Below are positions 39,201 through 50,646 of a stretch of 64,000 nucleotides of DNA, one piece after another. This stretch comes from Pyrrhoderma lamaoense (taxonomy: Eukaryota > Basidiomycota > Agaricomycetes > Hymenochaetales > Hymenochaetaceae), in contig NBAZ01000009.1 in NCBI GenBank assembly GCA_002794735.1, positions 1,116,001 through 1,180,000 of the forward strand, written 5' to 3'. The notes under the pieces were generated by a model that was not told where the DNA came from, ran no database searches, and saw only the letters and a list, made by a program, of their open reading frames with translations. Position 1 is the first letter of the stretch. Every line of letters begins with the position of its first letter. Position numbers and translations under genes: made by a program.

Positions 39201-40224
39201 CCCTGGAGAGATCTCTTAAGCAAAAGGAGCATTTCTGTCAACTTTTCCCTGGTGACATGTCTATGGGCAGGCGCGTGGCATTCCTAAAAGACGTTAACCT
39301 ATTCGAGGAATTCATCTTGCAAGTTCCTGCTTCTTTTACATGGCAACTCACATTGGTCAGAGCCTTCCGCACGGCCCTGATTGCTTTCTTCTATTCCGTG
39401 GAGCAAGATACGACTAAACCGGCTCGTCTTACTGGACCCAAATACGTGCACAATGCGATTTTACGGGCCTTATTGAAGATAGACTTACCAGAGATCGAAG
39501 TTACACCTGTCCTTAAGAGAAGGATAGCAAGGTCAATAAGAGACCAGCAGAAGAAGAGATACCTTCGCCTTCACAAAGTTGGAAGAGGAGCAGGTATGTC
39601 CACAAAATCCCTCTTCATTCTAGTATCTAATATAGCTGCAGGCAGGAATAATCTGGCAAAAAGCGTTTCCTTCGGATCCAAGATGACCTTGATTGTCAAA
39701 CAGAAGGGATACTCGACAGATCCCTTTTTTTTTCTCGATTTTCTCTCTGCACTTACATTTATACCATTGGAGTTGCATTTGTTGCATTTTTTCACTACTC
39801 ACCCTGCATTTGTATTTACCAGCAATCATCACAGATGTACTTATAGCATTGCATTTCTGTTGCATTAGATAGTTTGTAGTTTAGATTAATTTAGTCAAGA
39901 GCATAATTGGGCTCATCGGAAGATCATAAAAAAATTTGGTGTTGTGAATTGTAAGATACAAAGGATATTAGAACTGTATCATTCACTCTACTTCAACTTG
40001 TAATTTGGTCATGCTATGCAAGACTTATCCGTAAGTAGTCTAAAATAGACCGTGGCTTCTTCTTATACGATAAACTGAGTTTCAGAGTTACCTACCCCGC
40101 GAGATATTCAGCATCATTTCACAGATCAACATAGAGGATCTTGATAGACCTGGAAATACTTTATCGGACTTTTTCACACAGGTTATCTTTTTACTATACT
40201 AAGGTAATCTACTTTGTCCTTTTA
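36290..40224 (+). repeat. Palindrome, right arm (about 3.94 kb)
   Basis: Reverse complement of the left arm (31564-35489). It differs by scattered substitutions and by one-base deletions in the kinase gene, listed with that gene. Beyond 40224 (CCTTTTAGGGG) homology with the left side stops until the direct repeat at 40500. Confidence 0.93.
36811..39630 (+). pseudogene. FunK1 fungal-type protein kinase, right copy (three frame breaks)
   Basis: Mirror copy of the left kinase gene. Exons: 36811-37702, 37762-37917, 37977-38688, 38747-38907, 38963-39630. Compared with the left arm it lacks one G in a G4 run (37209-37211), one T in a T3 run (37409-37410) and one A in an A3 run (about 39530-39531). 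The first two break exon 1, upstream of the kinase domain; the third changes the last residues. The kinase motifs HRDISVGN, GDFEYA and HDLESLWW are unchanged. Given the window-wide homopolymer breaks, it may be an intact gene with base-calling errors. If the deletions are real, only the left copy is complete. Confidence 0.75.
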
Positions 40225-40499
40225 GGGGTTAAAATCAATAATCTAGCTACGGTCGGCTAAGTAATTGCTGACACGCCGTGCATGTCTCTGTGGCTTGGTC
40301 GGACATTTTCTGTGTGCACGTCATTACGCGTTTTGATTTCCTGATTTGAATCAGAATTTTGAAATTGACGTTCGTAGAGTCACTAGAGAGACTACCTGGT
40401 GCGCCAAAGCGTGATTAAAGCCCGAGTAGTGAAGATCTCTGGCTAGAATTGACTACTCGCCTCTGAGACATACAACAATGTTACCAAGAAAAGTATTTC
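40225..40499. other. Right junction segment
   Basis: 275 bases between the right palindrome arm and the right direct repeat, unrelated to the left junction segment. Contains a short perfect stem (CGAGTAGT / ACTACTCG near 40424-40460). No coding signature. Confidence 0.5.
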
Positions 40500-40702
40500 A
40501 TGTAAGTTTAGAGCACCTGTAGTAAAATAGGTCTTGTCACTTGAGTCCAGGAAGAGTCACGGTGTTGAATACAACCGCGTGACATCAAACATATGGACGC
40601 GTCGCGTTACTTTTGTGACCAAGTCGCGTTGACTGCCTCTTGAACTCAACTTACAGGCGTGTCGGCCTGATCACCGTGCCACTTTATTCACGAAAAATGC
40701 CG
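40500..40702 (+). repeat. Direct repeat, right copy, and promoter of condensin copy 2
   Basis: Same-orientation copy of 30944-31144. It ends at the true start codon of condensin copy 2 (ATG 40697-40699). It carries ACGCGT at 40597-40602, about 95 bases before the start codon, and further CGCG words; a G1/S (MBF-type) element is inferred. Confidence 0.9.
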
Positions 40703-43700
40703 CTGAAAAGAACAGCGACCTCCGTCTCAACTTTAACTCCAGAAAGCATACCGCGGATATTCGAACAGGCACAAGTAACGACAGCAAACCATCAAAAGAA
40801 CTTTGTTGCTTTAAGCAAGTTACATATAGCTGCAGCTGACCTCGATGTACCAACACGAAATGGTGTCAATGAATCAATTTGCAGGGGAAAAGGCTTTTGA
40901 GGACATGTTCATCTCTATGGTCACCCGCCTTCTGCCTCTAAGAAAGGATCCGTGGTTGTTGACCGCGTAGTTAAATTTATAGCTGGATACGTTAAGTTCC
41001 TTAATGAGAAAGGTATGTGTATCAAAGATTAGGTCGGCGGTATGTTTGATGTATTCTTGAAGTAGAGAGGCAAATATCCGGAAATAGAAGTGAGCAGGGC
41101 GATGAAAACCCGGCATACCGCTTTGTACTTCGATTAGCTAGTTTTCTACTAAGAGGTTTTGAAGCCAAGGACAAGAATGTACGATATCGCGTTACCCAAA
41201 TCGTTACAGAGATTATCAAATCCAAGAGCCAGATCGAGTGAGTCCCATGTCATTTTCTTATGAAGACACCCTAAAGAGACTTGTAGCGAGGAAATCTTCA
41301 AATTAGTTCATTCCGCCCTCATCGACCGTGCTCATGATAAAGAACCCATCATTCGCGCTCAGGCTATCATGGCCCTTGGAAAACTGCTGAGCCCGAATAT
41401 CGGAATTGATGATCAGGAAGAGATCCTCAATATCCTTATAGATACTCTTCTTCATGACACCGCAGTGTATGTGTTAGGCGGTCCATTAAACTTTTGTCTC
41501 TAAATCTTACATTGCAATTTTCAGAGAGGTACGGAAAGCTGCTCTTACATATATCCCGATCACATCCGCTACGCTTTCTGCTATCATCTCACGAACACGA
41601 GACGTTGAACCAGTAATCAGAAAACTCGCATATAGCCCGGTACTCGAGCAACTGGAAAGTCCAAGACAACTAACTATTGCTCAACGGGAATTTATCGTAA
41701 AGGCAGGCCTTAGGGACAGAGAAGAAAGTGTTGTCACAGCAGCATCAAAGCTGGTCGCGTCTTGGGCTGATGAAGATGCGGACGTCCTGAAGTTTATTGA
41801 GCTCTTCGACCTTGATGCCGAAAAAGGGAGATATGATGGTCCAGCGCACATGGCGCTTATGTCTCTCTTTAAAACTCGCAAAGATATATTTGACAATCTA
41901 GAGTTTACGAGTACGTACAGGTATAACAAGTCTTGCATGCATGTCTAATATGACCACCAGACGATTTCTGGGATAATCTAACCCCAACAAGGGCTTTCCT
42001 TGCCCGCGCATATGTTGACTTCTGTGCTAGTACAAAAGATGATGCTCGCATCGAGGCAAATATGCCCGTCATGACCGCACTTGCTTTCAGAATACAGTCA
42101 CTTTATAACGAGCTAATAAGCCGAGCTCAAGCAGAGGAAGAAGCGAGGACATTTGGCGGTGGATATGAGAACTCCGAAGCTGTCCTTCCGGAGATCGCAG
42201 ACAAACAATTTGTACTGGGCGAGCTCATGAGAATAGCTGTACATCTAGACTTCGCTGACGAGATTGGACGAAGGAAAATATCAGCTCTTATAAGTATGTC
42301 ACAGGCAATTTCCATAACATGATATTAACAAGTCGTCTAGCAAATCTATTATCACAGGAGGTCCTACCAGATCCACTAGTTCCACGATGTCTTGATATAC
42401 TATGCAAATTGAACAGGACGAAAAGGATCTAATACGTATAGTCGTTGAAATAATTCATGAGCTTCGCGACGCGGATTCAGATGACGAATACATGGTTGGA
42501 TCCCACATATTTTCATCTTTTGTTTAACTAACATTTTGATTTCAGAGAGCAAAAAGCGTCGACTCAACTTTAGACATAGAAGATACCCCAATGCCCACAC
42601 GTACACCCGGCCGACCTCGTAAACCACAGACAGAGATGACTCCCGAAGAGTGTGAACGGGCAAACTTAATTGATATCCGTTGCTTGACGCTATGTGTAGG
42701 CATGCTGGAACGCGTTGAAAGTGTAAGTTTGGAATCCCCTATATGTTAACTACTTCTCAATCCGGTTCAGTCATTCGAAGATAACTCTACTTTGGAGGGA
42801 GTGCTGGGAGAATTGATACTCCCTTCAATAGGCAATACAGAACCGAGCGTGCGTAAACTAGCTCTAACAGCCTTGGGGTTATGTTGTTTGATTACATGGG
42901 TATGTCTACTACTCGCACTCAAAACAAATGATTATTCTTCAACTACAACTATCAGCATATGGCAAAAAACTCGTTCAGTAACTTCGTGAATGAGGTTTTA
43001 TCACCTAGTGTTTCCGAGTCCCATAAAGTACAAGCTCTGCAAGTCGCTTTCGATATTATTTTAGCATATGGAGGTGATCCTCTTCACGACGTAGCTCGTC
43101 ACGTAAGGATCTTTTATTTCCTGACGGCTCATCTGACCATATCCATAGGGTGATAAAGTAATCGGTTTTTTGTTACGACAATTCGAAGTTTGCGAATCGC
43201 CTGAACTACAAGCCATATACTGCAAAGGACTGGCGAAACTAATGCTACACAGGTTGATAGAAGATGAAAACGTAGGTGGTTGAGAACGTGAGATCATATC
43301 TTTACTAACGTGCCTTTATCAAGGTGCTTAAAAGCCTAGTAGTAGCCTATATGTCCCCAGATTATGCAGAAAACCAAGAGGTCCGACAAGCTCTGTCGTA
43401 CTTCCTGCCCGTTTACTGCTATTCTCATCCCTCAAACCAAAGGTTGATGCAAAAAGTATGTCCTATTTTCTGTCACTTCGTAGGCAAAATTTAATGACTT
43501 TATCAGATATTTGTGCCTGTGTATGAAGAACTCTCACGAATCCATAGTGACTTGGAAGAAGGCGAGGAAATGGTTAGCCCGCTTCAAGTTGGCTCTCTTC
43601 TTGTTGACTGGACCGATCCTCAGAAGATTGCGTGAGTATACTTGCTTAGTTTAGTGTGGTTTCTTCGACTGACGCCACACCGCTGATTAGAAAATTGTCT

Positions 43701-44919
43701 GGTCTGGATGCGGACGAAACTGTACATTTTGACTTAGCAATCGAAATAGTCAGATGGCTAGCTAACAAGGATATAAGAAGTACGCTTTTTTCATTATAAT
43801 AATTTTAATGATTATCTGATGTATGATTATAGGGGAGGATAAGAAAATCCTTTGCCAACTAGTTAATAGGTTATACATGCCTGAAACGATTGATGAGGGC
43901 AAAATCCGTACCTTAAAGCTGCTCGTGAACGGGGTTCGTACTGTATGTCTCTTGTTCCTCTTTATTATTATAAATTGTTTCCTCACGTAACTATAGCGCC
44001 GGCCTCCCAAGGACGCAATCAGCTTGAATGCACTCACACGCTTTGATAATTCTCTTTCGAAAAAGTATGAAACTCATCTCACTAATTTCAATGAAGAGGA
44101 GTTCCGCAAGATTGAAGAACTGAAGGAATTGTTCGAATTCCTTGATGAAATTATACCAGAAGACAACGAAGAGGATGAGAAACCTAAGCGTACTACTCGT
44201 AAAAGGTATAGTGCTTATTCAATTGTCTCATGAGGTGTTATCAGTAACAGAAATGATAGGCGGTCCGAAAGTATCATCAGCACCTCAAGCGCGGACAGCT
44301 CAGAGGCCGGATATAGAGGTAGTTCAGAGCCTAAGTCCAGGGGAAAGGGGAAAGGGAGAGCGAAGTAAGTTTAAGTGATACACTAGCTTATATAACATCT
44401 GATCATTTGTGTCATCAGAAAGCGGCGTGTGTCGAACTCGGATGATGAATCAGATGGAGGAGCTACGTCTGTACCTACTCGTACTTTACCTACTCGGTCT
44501 GCGTAAGTCCATGCTTATCCATGTGTCAGTTAATCTATTAACGTCTCACTTTTGTAGGAGGAGAGCCCCAATAGTTATTGCTCCTCCAGCTCTCTCAGAT
44601 GAGGAAGAAGAAATAATAACCACCTCCGAAGAGCCAACTGATACGGAGAGCGAAGAAGAGGAATCAACACCCCCAGCACCACCTAAACCTAAAGGGCTGG
44701 CAAGACGAAGGTTAGTTCGCCTTCATTATTATCCTTATTAGTTTTCTTCCGGCCTTTTAATTGAACAATTCCAAAAGGTCCCGATATAACAAATCAGCCG
44801 AAGATGATTTGCCTGATGACCCAACGCTGATATTCGACTCGATTATGGTTAGCCTCGCGAATGTTGATGATGCAGAGGATGATGACGACGAAGTTGATAA
44901 CTTGCTTGATGGGTTGTAA
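40697..44919 (+). CDS. Condensin subunit, CAP-G/Ycg1/Cnd3 type, copy 2
   Basis: Paralogue of copy 1, oppositely oriented. Starts MPLKRTATSVSTLTPESIPR; shares the block EKAFEDMFISMVTRLLPLRK and VVVDRVVKFIAGYVKFLNEK. HEAT-type exons follow: EVRKAALTYIPITSATLSAI (about 41525), REESVVTAASKLVASWADE (about 41720), MPVMTALAFRIQSLYNEL (42062) and LGELMRIAVHLDFADEIGRR (about 42215). It ends in a low-complexity acidic tail finishing DDDDEVDNLLDGL. About fifteen short introns. Two frame breaks in exon 1: G4 at 40884-40887 and A3 at 40943-40945 each want one more base. Copy 2's tail is acidic while copy 1's is mixed, so roles may differ. Which one is the housekeeping condensin subunit cannot be told from sequence. 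Confidence 0.9.
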
Positions 44920-46057
44920 GACAGTACATAATCAGTTGTAGGACAAGATCTTCCTCGTCATTCTTATGGCTTTATTTGTTTGCTCTCTTTTGTACTAACA
45001 TTATTATGGATGCGCATTTTATGTAACATTTCAGCTCTAAATATTTTTTCATGATGATGACTTGATTACTAGTAATTCTAGGTTTGTATGGTAGTGTATG
45101 CTTTCTTTTAGAATCAATTTTTGATTATGATATCAAATATCCTCTATCACTTAATACACACACTCGTGACTCAGTTGATAGTTTTGCTTCTAAAGGGGGG
45201 AAGCAGTCAACTGAACAATAGTTTCAGGAAAGTTGATGATTTATGATACTATCCAATATCCTCCAACTACAATGGGCGTCTAACCCCAAGATGTACGGAT
45301 GGATCTAAATATGCGAGCATGTGTTATTTATCACTGGCATACGGATAAAAAGGGGACCTCGTGAGTCAGGCATGGAGTAGATACAAAGGACGAAGGATCT
45401 ATGGGCCATTATTTCCAAAATAAGGATGGTATGATATTAGGAATTCTGTCTCGTTCCGGTTAATTCGCCTTCAAGACATTTGGCGCTCGAGTTACCTCGA
45501 GATGTATGATTGTGCGCATACCTTTCATTATGATATGATGTACTGGCGTTTGTAGATGTATAAAGAGAGCTGCATGCCAGAACGATGTATTTTTATGAAG
45601 TGTAGATGATAAGTAAAACCGTGGGAGAAGGGGGAGAGCTTCTATTTGATGGCGGATTTTGGGCTGGAAATGTCGAGTCCGTGTCTAGGTTCCCGAAAAC
45701 TTTCAAAAGCAAAGGGTCCCAACGGCATCGACAAAAAGGATATCACCATCACATAATCTTATGTTTATATGCATATTTAAGAAGCCTCAACCTCGAGGTC
45801 GTTTGAGCCTTGTTGGAGCGTTTCAACTATCCTCTTTACCATCATTTTGTTCCTCATACAAGCCATTCTCCTACTTGTCTAAAAAGGTGACTCTATTAGT
45901 GTGAAGAGAGTGTGTGTAGGCGAGAATTGAATTCTGAAGTTTGAAAGACGGAAACTGAAAGGTGAGTTGTGCGTCATTCCTTCAATACCCTAATTAAGAA
46001 TGTGTTCCTGATTACGGGACGTATTACATACTTTAGTGAAATCAATAGAGACGAGCA
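44920..46057. other. Intergenic region
   Basis: 3' UTR of condensin copy 2 and promoter of the next gene. AT-rich; no exon with a family signature seen. Confidence 0.5.
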
Positions 46058-47602
46058 ATGTCCATCGCGAATTTGTTTCTCTCTTCACCGTCGATTGTTG
46101 ATGCTGACTTCAGGAGTTCTCCGACGAATGGTCTTGAAAACTATACCTGTGACTTCTCTGAGGGGGAGGCTAATTTGGACTTTGACCAACTTTTTAATAC
46201 AAGTGTTGATTTTACGAGTGGATTTGATTCCTCGACTTCTTCATTTCCCGGGATACCTTTCCCTCAGACCTAGTCTACGTTGGAGAGGACAATAGTCCCG
46301 AGACTACATCTACTTTGGTGCTCAACTCCAATAATAGCCACGATGATCACTTTCGATTCGACTTCAGTGTCGACTCAAGTCCAAACTTCAGTGAAAATAT
46401 ATCTCAAAGCCCAAGAACAGAGTTATTATCTGAGCAGTTTGATACACTAAACTTGGTTTTTGGGAGAGCCGATAGCTCCTCCATAGATGGACATGGGATT
46501 CAGGGTAGACAAGATACTACTATTAATCAGTTATCCTTGCCTCTTCTCCCGCCGCCCCAAATAACTCTGAGGAAACTCCTTTAGATTTACAAAGTCTACT
46601 GCTGATTCTTAGCGAAAATGGGATCATGGACCCGAATAGTGATAGCAATGTATCTTTACCCACTTACCCAACTCTCCCAGCTCTTCCTAGTCCATTGGAT
46701 TCTCAGTACTCTGACTATGGAAATCCTTGGGCTATGTTGAATGGTCTTCCTTCTGTGGATGGTCCGGGTGGGGGCGAGATGTTAGGAAACTTCTCTGGAG
46801 ATTTGCAAGGTCATAACAGCATCATCCCCGAATTTGGTATTAGCCCTCAACGCGAAGTATTACCAAGCTCAGCCCCTTCCCAGGCATCTCTGTCGTTCCC
46901 TGATATAGATGTAACGGATCTTGGGTGTGCAGCCTCAGACCCGCCCTTTGTTCTACCTCCCGAGTCAGAGCTTCAAAAGCTTCCTGTTCGAGCCCGGAGG
47001 CTCCTTAAAGCCAAATACAAAGCTCAAATGCTTAAGCCGTCCAGGAGGTCCGAACGTATTGCAGTGCGAGTTGTACCAAACAAGGAGGAAAATCTCAGTA
47101 TCGAGGAAGTAAGAGAAAGGAACAAAAAACGTAAGTTGGAAGAAGAGGAACGGAGGAGAGCAAAGAGGGAGGAAAGAGAAGGAAACGGGAAGAGAAGAAT
47201 GTACTGGCTCAGACCCAGGCTGCGAACCGGTGGATAAAACATACTAGAATGACGAAGTTCGATCCAAGCCATGCTGAGCTAGAGAAGAAGGCGGATCTTG
47301 TGACTATCCCTGAGATCTTCGCAAGTTTGAATGATGATGTAAAGTATAAACAAGATAGGTTTTACGATAAGCCACCTTCGAGACGACATATAATGGGTCG
47401 GTATGATTTACTTGATAAGCCGTTGGTGGATGGTATGTCGACGAGATTCATCGAAGAAATATATTATATAGAAAAGAGAAGACTTTGGATGCAGAAGAAA
47501 GAGGAAGCGAAGAAGAAGAAGCTATTAGAAGAAAGTACAAAAAAAGATAGAGCAACGGACAGTAAGGAGGAAGAAAGCAACTTGCAAGTTGCCTCCACAT
47601 AA
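46058..47602 (+). CDS. Unrecognised, probably nuclear protein (frame-broken)
   Basis: An apparently intronless frame of about 515 codons interrupted by three breaks, each fixed by one added base: CCC at 46261-46263, CCCC at 46555-46558 and GGG at 47187-47189. The N-terminal two thirds are acidic and Ser/Pro/Asn-rich. A basic segment follows (RARRLLKAKYKAQMLKPSRR, about 47000), then a strongly charged coiled-coil-like helix (NKKRKLEEEERRRAKREER), then AELEKKADLVTIPEIFASL and a Lys/Glu-rich end. Acidic activator-like N-terminus plus basic region suggests a nuclear or DNA-associated role, but no domain is recognised and none is claimed. Confidence 0.65.
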
Positions 47603-48200
47603 ACTTTGATTGAGTCTGGGTGCAATGTATAGAATTTTGGACATATTCTTTATTGTCGATGCGGGTTTTTACACCTTGGATTCTTTTTCTCTTTCATCTT
47701 TTTTCCTTCCTCCTCTACTTCTTTCTTTCACTACTATTAATTGGAGTCATTGTACTGAATTGTTTCTGCGCTATTATTGTTGTAAAAGGTATACAATATT
47801 ATAAATTTACATGTTTGTAATCAATTGAGAGCTTCTTCTGACGACGCGTGACACACATTTCTTGGCCCTTTCTAAGTCGATGAAGACTCGGTGTCTATTG
47901 ATGTTTGAATCTTACCTCGACTCCACTGGTCATTTAACTGTTTCTTGTCTACATTTGCTACAAAAAGATATATATATAAACTAAGTTCAACAATTCAGTG
48001 GACTGAATCAGATAACAGCAATATTTGTTCCAGAGAAATTCTCTGTTCTCGCCCTGCTTTGAGAAATTTACTTGTTTTGCGCATACTAAATACCCGACTA
48101 ACATCTTTGCGGTTTCTGATCTCCATACTGAAGAGGCCACCAATCTCGTCTAAAAAACAAGCAGATTTGAACTAGAGGGAGTTCTTGTGGTGTTGAAGAC
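47603..48200. other. Intergenic region
   Basis: Pyrimidine-rich 3' flank of the preceding gene, then the promoter of the Sds23-like gene. No exon seen. Confidence 0.45.
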
Positions 48201-50646
48201 ATGGAATCTGGTTCTGTGGACGCAACTAGTGAAATTCAGTTTACAAACCCGTTTCCAAGTTCACCGCCGTTATCTTGTCAAGTTAATTCCACAATATCAG
48301 AATTTGGTGGGCGAGATTCTCCGGTGGTATTTGCTCCTAATAGCGAATCTGAGGAGTGGCTGCGTGAATGGCAGTCGGTGAATGTGAAAGGTAAGATCAA
48401 CTTCTTTCCCTCTTTCTTATCTCCGCTCGAACATGGGAAAACTATAACTTAAAAATACACCACGTACGTGTATAATAAAACATACTCTCGTGATATCATG
48501 ATGCAATTTCGTCTCTTTTTTTCCATTGCTACTTTTGGAATGTATGTTGGATGTCGAATTATTTGATTTATCATTTGTCCCTACAGAGCTTATTGACTGC
48601 CCGATAGTCCCCATTGACGCTAATACGACTGTTGAGTATGCTTGCGAGGTAAGCTATCACTACTGTAAAAGTTACCTCCTTTTTTCGACAGTTTTGAGCC
48701 CACTGACCCTAATGGCTTTTCATCTGAAATGAATAGACACTCCTCTCTAAGGACATAGCATGTTTAGCTATCAAAAGTAGCACCGACCAATCAATCTCTT
48801 CAACAGAAGTAACTTCGCTTCTCGGGTTATTTGATGTATGTCACTCAGCTACTAGTTTCGACTCGTCATTGTACCTCATATTTGGTTTATCAATTTGCGT
48901 ATATGCCGGTTGTGATATTAGTTCGCAGACGTCAATGCTTTCCTTGTCCTCGCTGCCACACAACATAAGCTTACCCCAGAACAACTGAGTGAAAACTCTC
49001 GACTCTCACAAATAGTGGATGCTGCTAAGGCAGGTCATGTACCAGTGTCACTTGTTAGCAGTCCGTAGTATTCGCTTCTCGAGTCTCAATTGCTTAATAA
49101 GTATTTGGTTCTCTTTACAGACTTATCAGAGAAGAACCCGCTGGAGATATTACCAGAGGATAGTACTATCGTCGAGCTTCTTGGTGTTTTCGCATCTGGA
49201 ACTCACCGTGGTGAGTGACGCATCCTGGTTTTCCGAAATTTCAATGTCTCAATGACGTATCAAAACTTATCTTTCAGCTCTCATACGTTCTTCAAGGACT
49301 TCGTCTTGTTCCCTTGAAGAAGAATATCTAGGATTTGTAACCGATCGTGCACTTTTGTCCTATTTTGCCTTCTCAGCTCGCAGGCCCCCATCATTCACGT
49401 CTGTATCCAATTCTCCGGAGGCATTATCCTCATCTCCAAACGCTCCTCTTACTACACCATTGTCCGCTTCTTTCGCTACCCGTCCTCATGCCCGTTTTCT
49501 CCAAAATGCTCTGGCTACACTTGCCCTTCCGGGAATGAACCTTCGTTCGGCCGTTGTTGCTGCTCCTGCAAGTGCAACAGTTTTGGATGCAATGGCAAAG
49601 ATGAATAGCATGGGGTGAGTAGTGTTGCTGTTATTGAAGACCAGACGCTCGGTGAGGGTAGAGTGGGAGGGATGAAGTTGTTGAGTGCGGTTAGTGTGAC
49701 TGATATAGGGAAAGTAGGTCCAATTTATTCTCTTCTTGGCGTGAGCTAGTAGTAATCATATACTGGTTATGGCCCAATAGAAAGTTGTACCTTCTCAGAG
49801 TAAGCAAATACTGCAGATGCCGCTTTTGCAGTTTGTTTCTATGATTAAGGCAAGAAGTTATTTAGCGTAGTCAAACGAAGTCTGACAAATGACAAATGAG
49901 TTCCCATTTTTAGGAGCATGCTGGTTCTATGGATGGAGAAGATCGCTACCCTGGTACATTTTATATCTTTATCATATTCTTGTATAAATCATCTTACATG
50001 GTATTTGTATTTCTTTCTATCAGTGTATAGTGTGTCTGCTGCGTCAACACTCCGGTATACGATAGAGAAGATCCTTGCTAGTACGTGTGTCACTTCCTCA
50101 GGAACAAATCAATGATATTGATATATTATTCTTGCTCACAGCAAATGCGCACAGAGTGTTTATTTCCGAAGAAACTGGGTCGCGACGTGAATCAATCTCG
50201 AGTGGATCCGGAGGCTCGTCGCCTATTGTGACGGGTACATGTGTACCCCAGACTTCCGACAGAGATCCAACTAGTAATACCAGTAGCCCTCAACTTAGAG
50301 GTGTTGTTTCTGTAATAGACAGTAAGTATCAATGTCTTCTTTCCCCTTTCTTTCTTCGGTCTGTCTCGGGACAGTAGAAGTCTCAGCTCATCTTCTTGTA
50401 TTGAACACCGATATGTCCCCATTTTCAACTTACTTCTACACGTTTGCCATCATTTAAATGGAATGATGATGAAATTGAATATCCGATTAACTGACTAATT
50501 CGGAACCTTCAGTTCTTGCATTATTCGCTCGCTTAGCTGGTCTTCCTGATGTAGATCCTGCTCGTATGCAAAAACATCGACGAGCTTCATCTGTGGGAGC
50601 GACTAGTACTAGTCCTAGCTCTAGTCTACTTCATCCTCCACCTTGA
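48201..50646 (+). CDS. Sds23/Moc1-like CBS-domain protein
   Basis: CBS-repeat proteins of the Sds23 family regulate PP2A-type phosphatases and cell-cycle progression under nutrient stress in yeasts. About eleven exons: start MESGSVDATSEIQFTNPFPS; ELIDCPIVPIDANTTVEYAC and TLLSKDIACLAIKSS (first CBS unit); FADVNAFLVLAATQHKL; EKNPLEILPEDSTIVELLGV; FVTDRALLSYFAFSARRPPS; NLRSAVVAAPASATVLDAMA, then VSSVAV in the next frame; VVPSQSKQILQMPLLQFVSM; VYSVSAASTLRYTIEKILA; NAHRVFI; RGVVSVID; and ILALFARLAGLPDVDPARMQ. It ends in a Ser/Pro tail. The break at 49612-49615 (G4) needs one G. The intron 49850-49913 uses a GC donor (AAG/GCAAGA). Confidence 0.85.
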
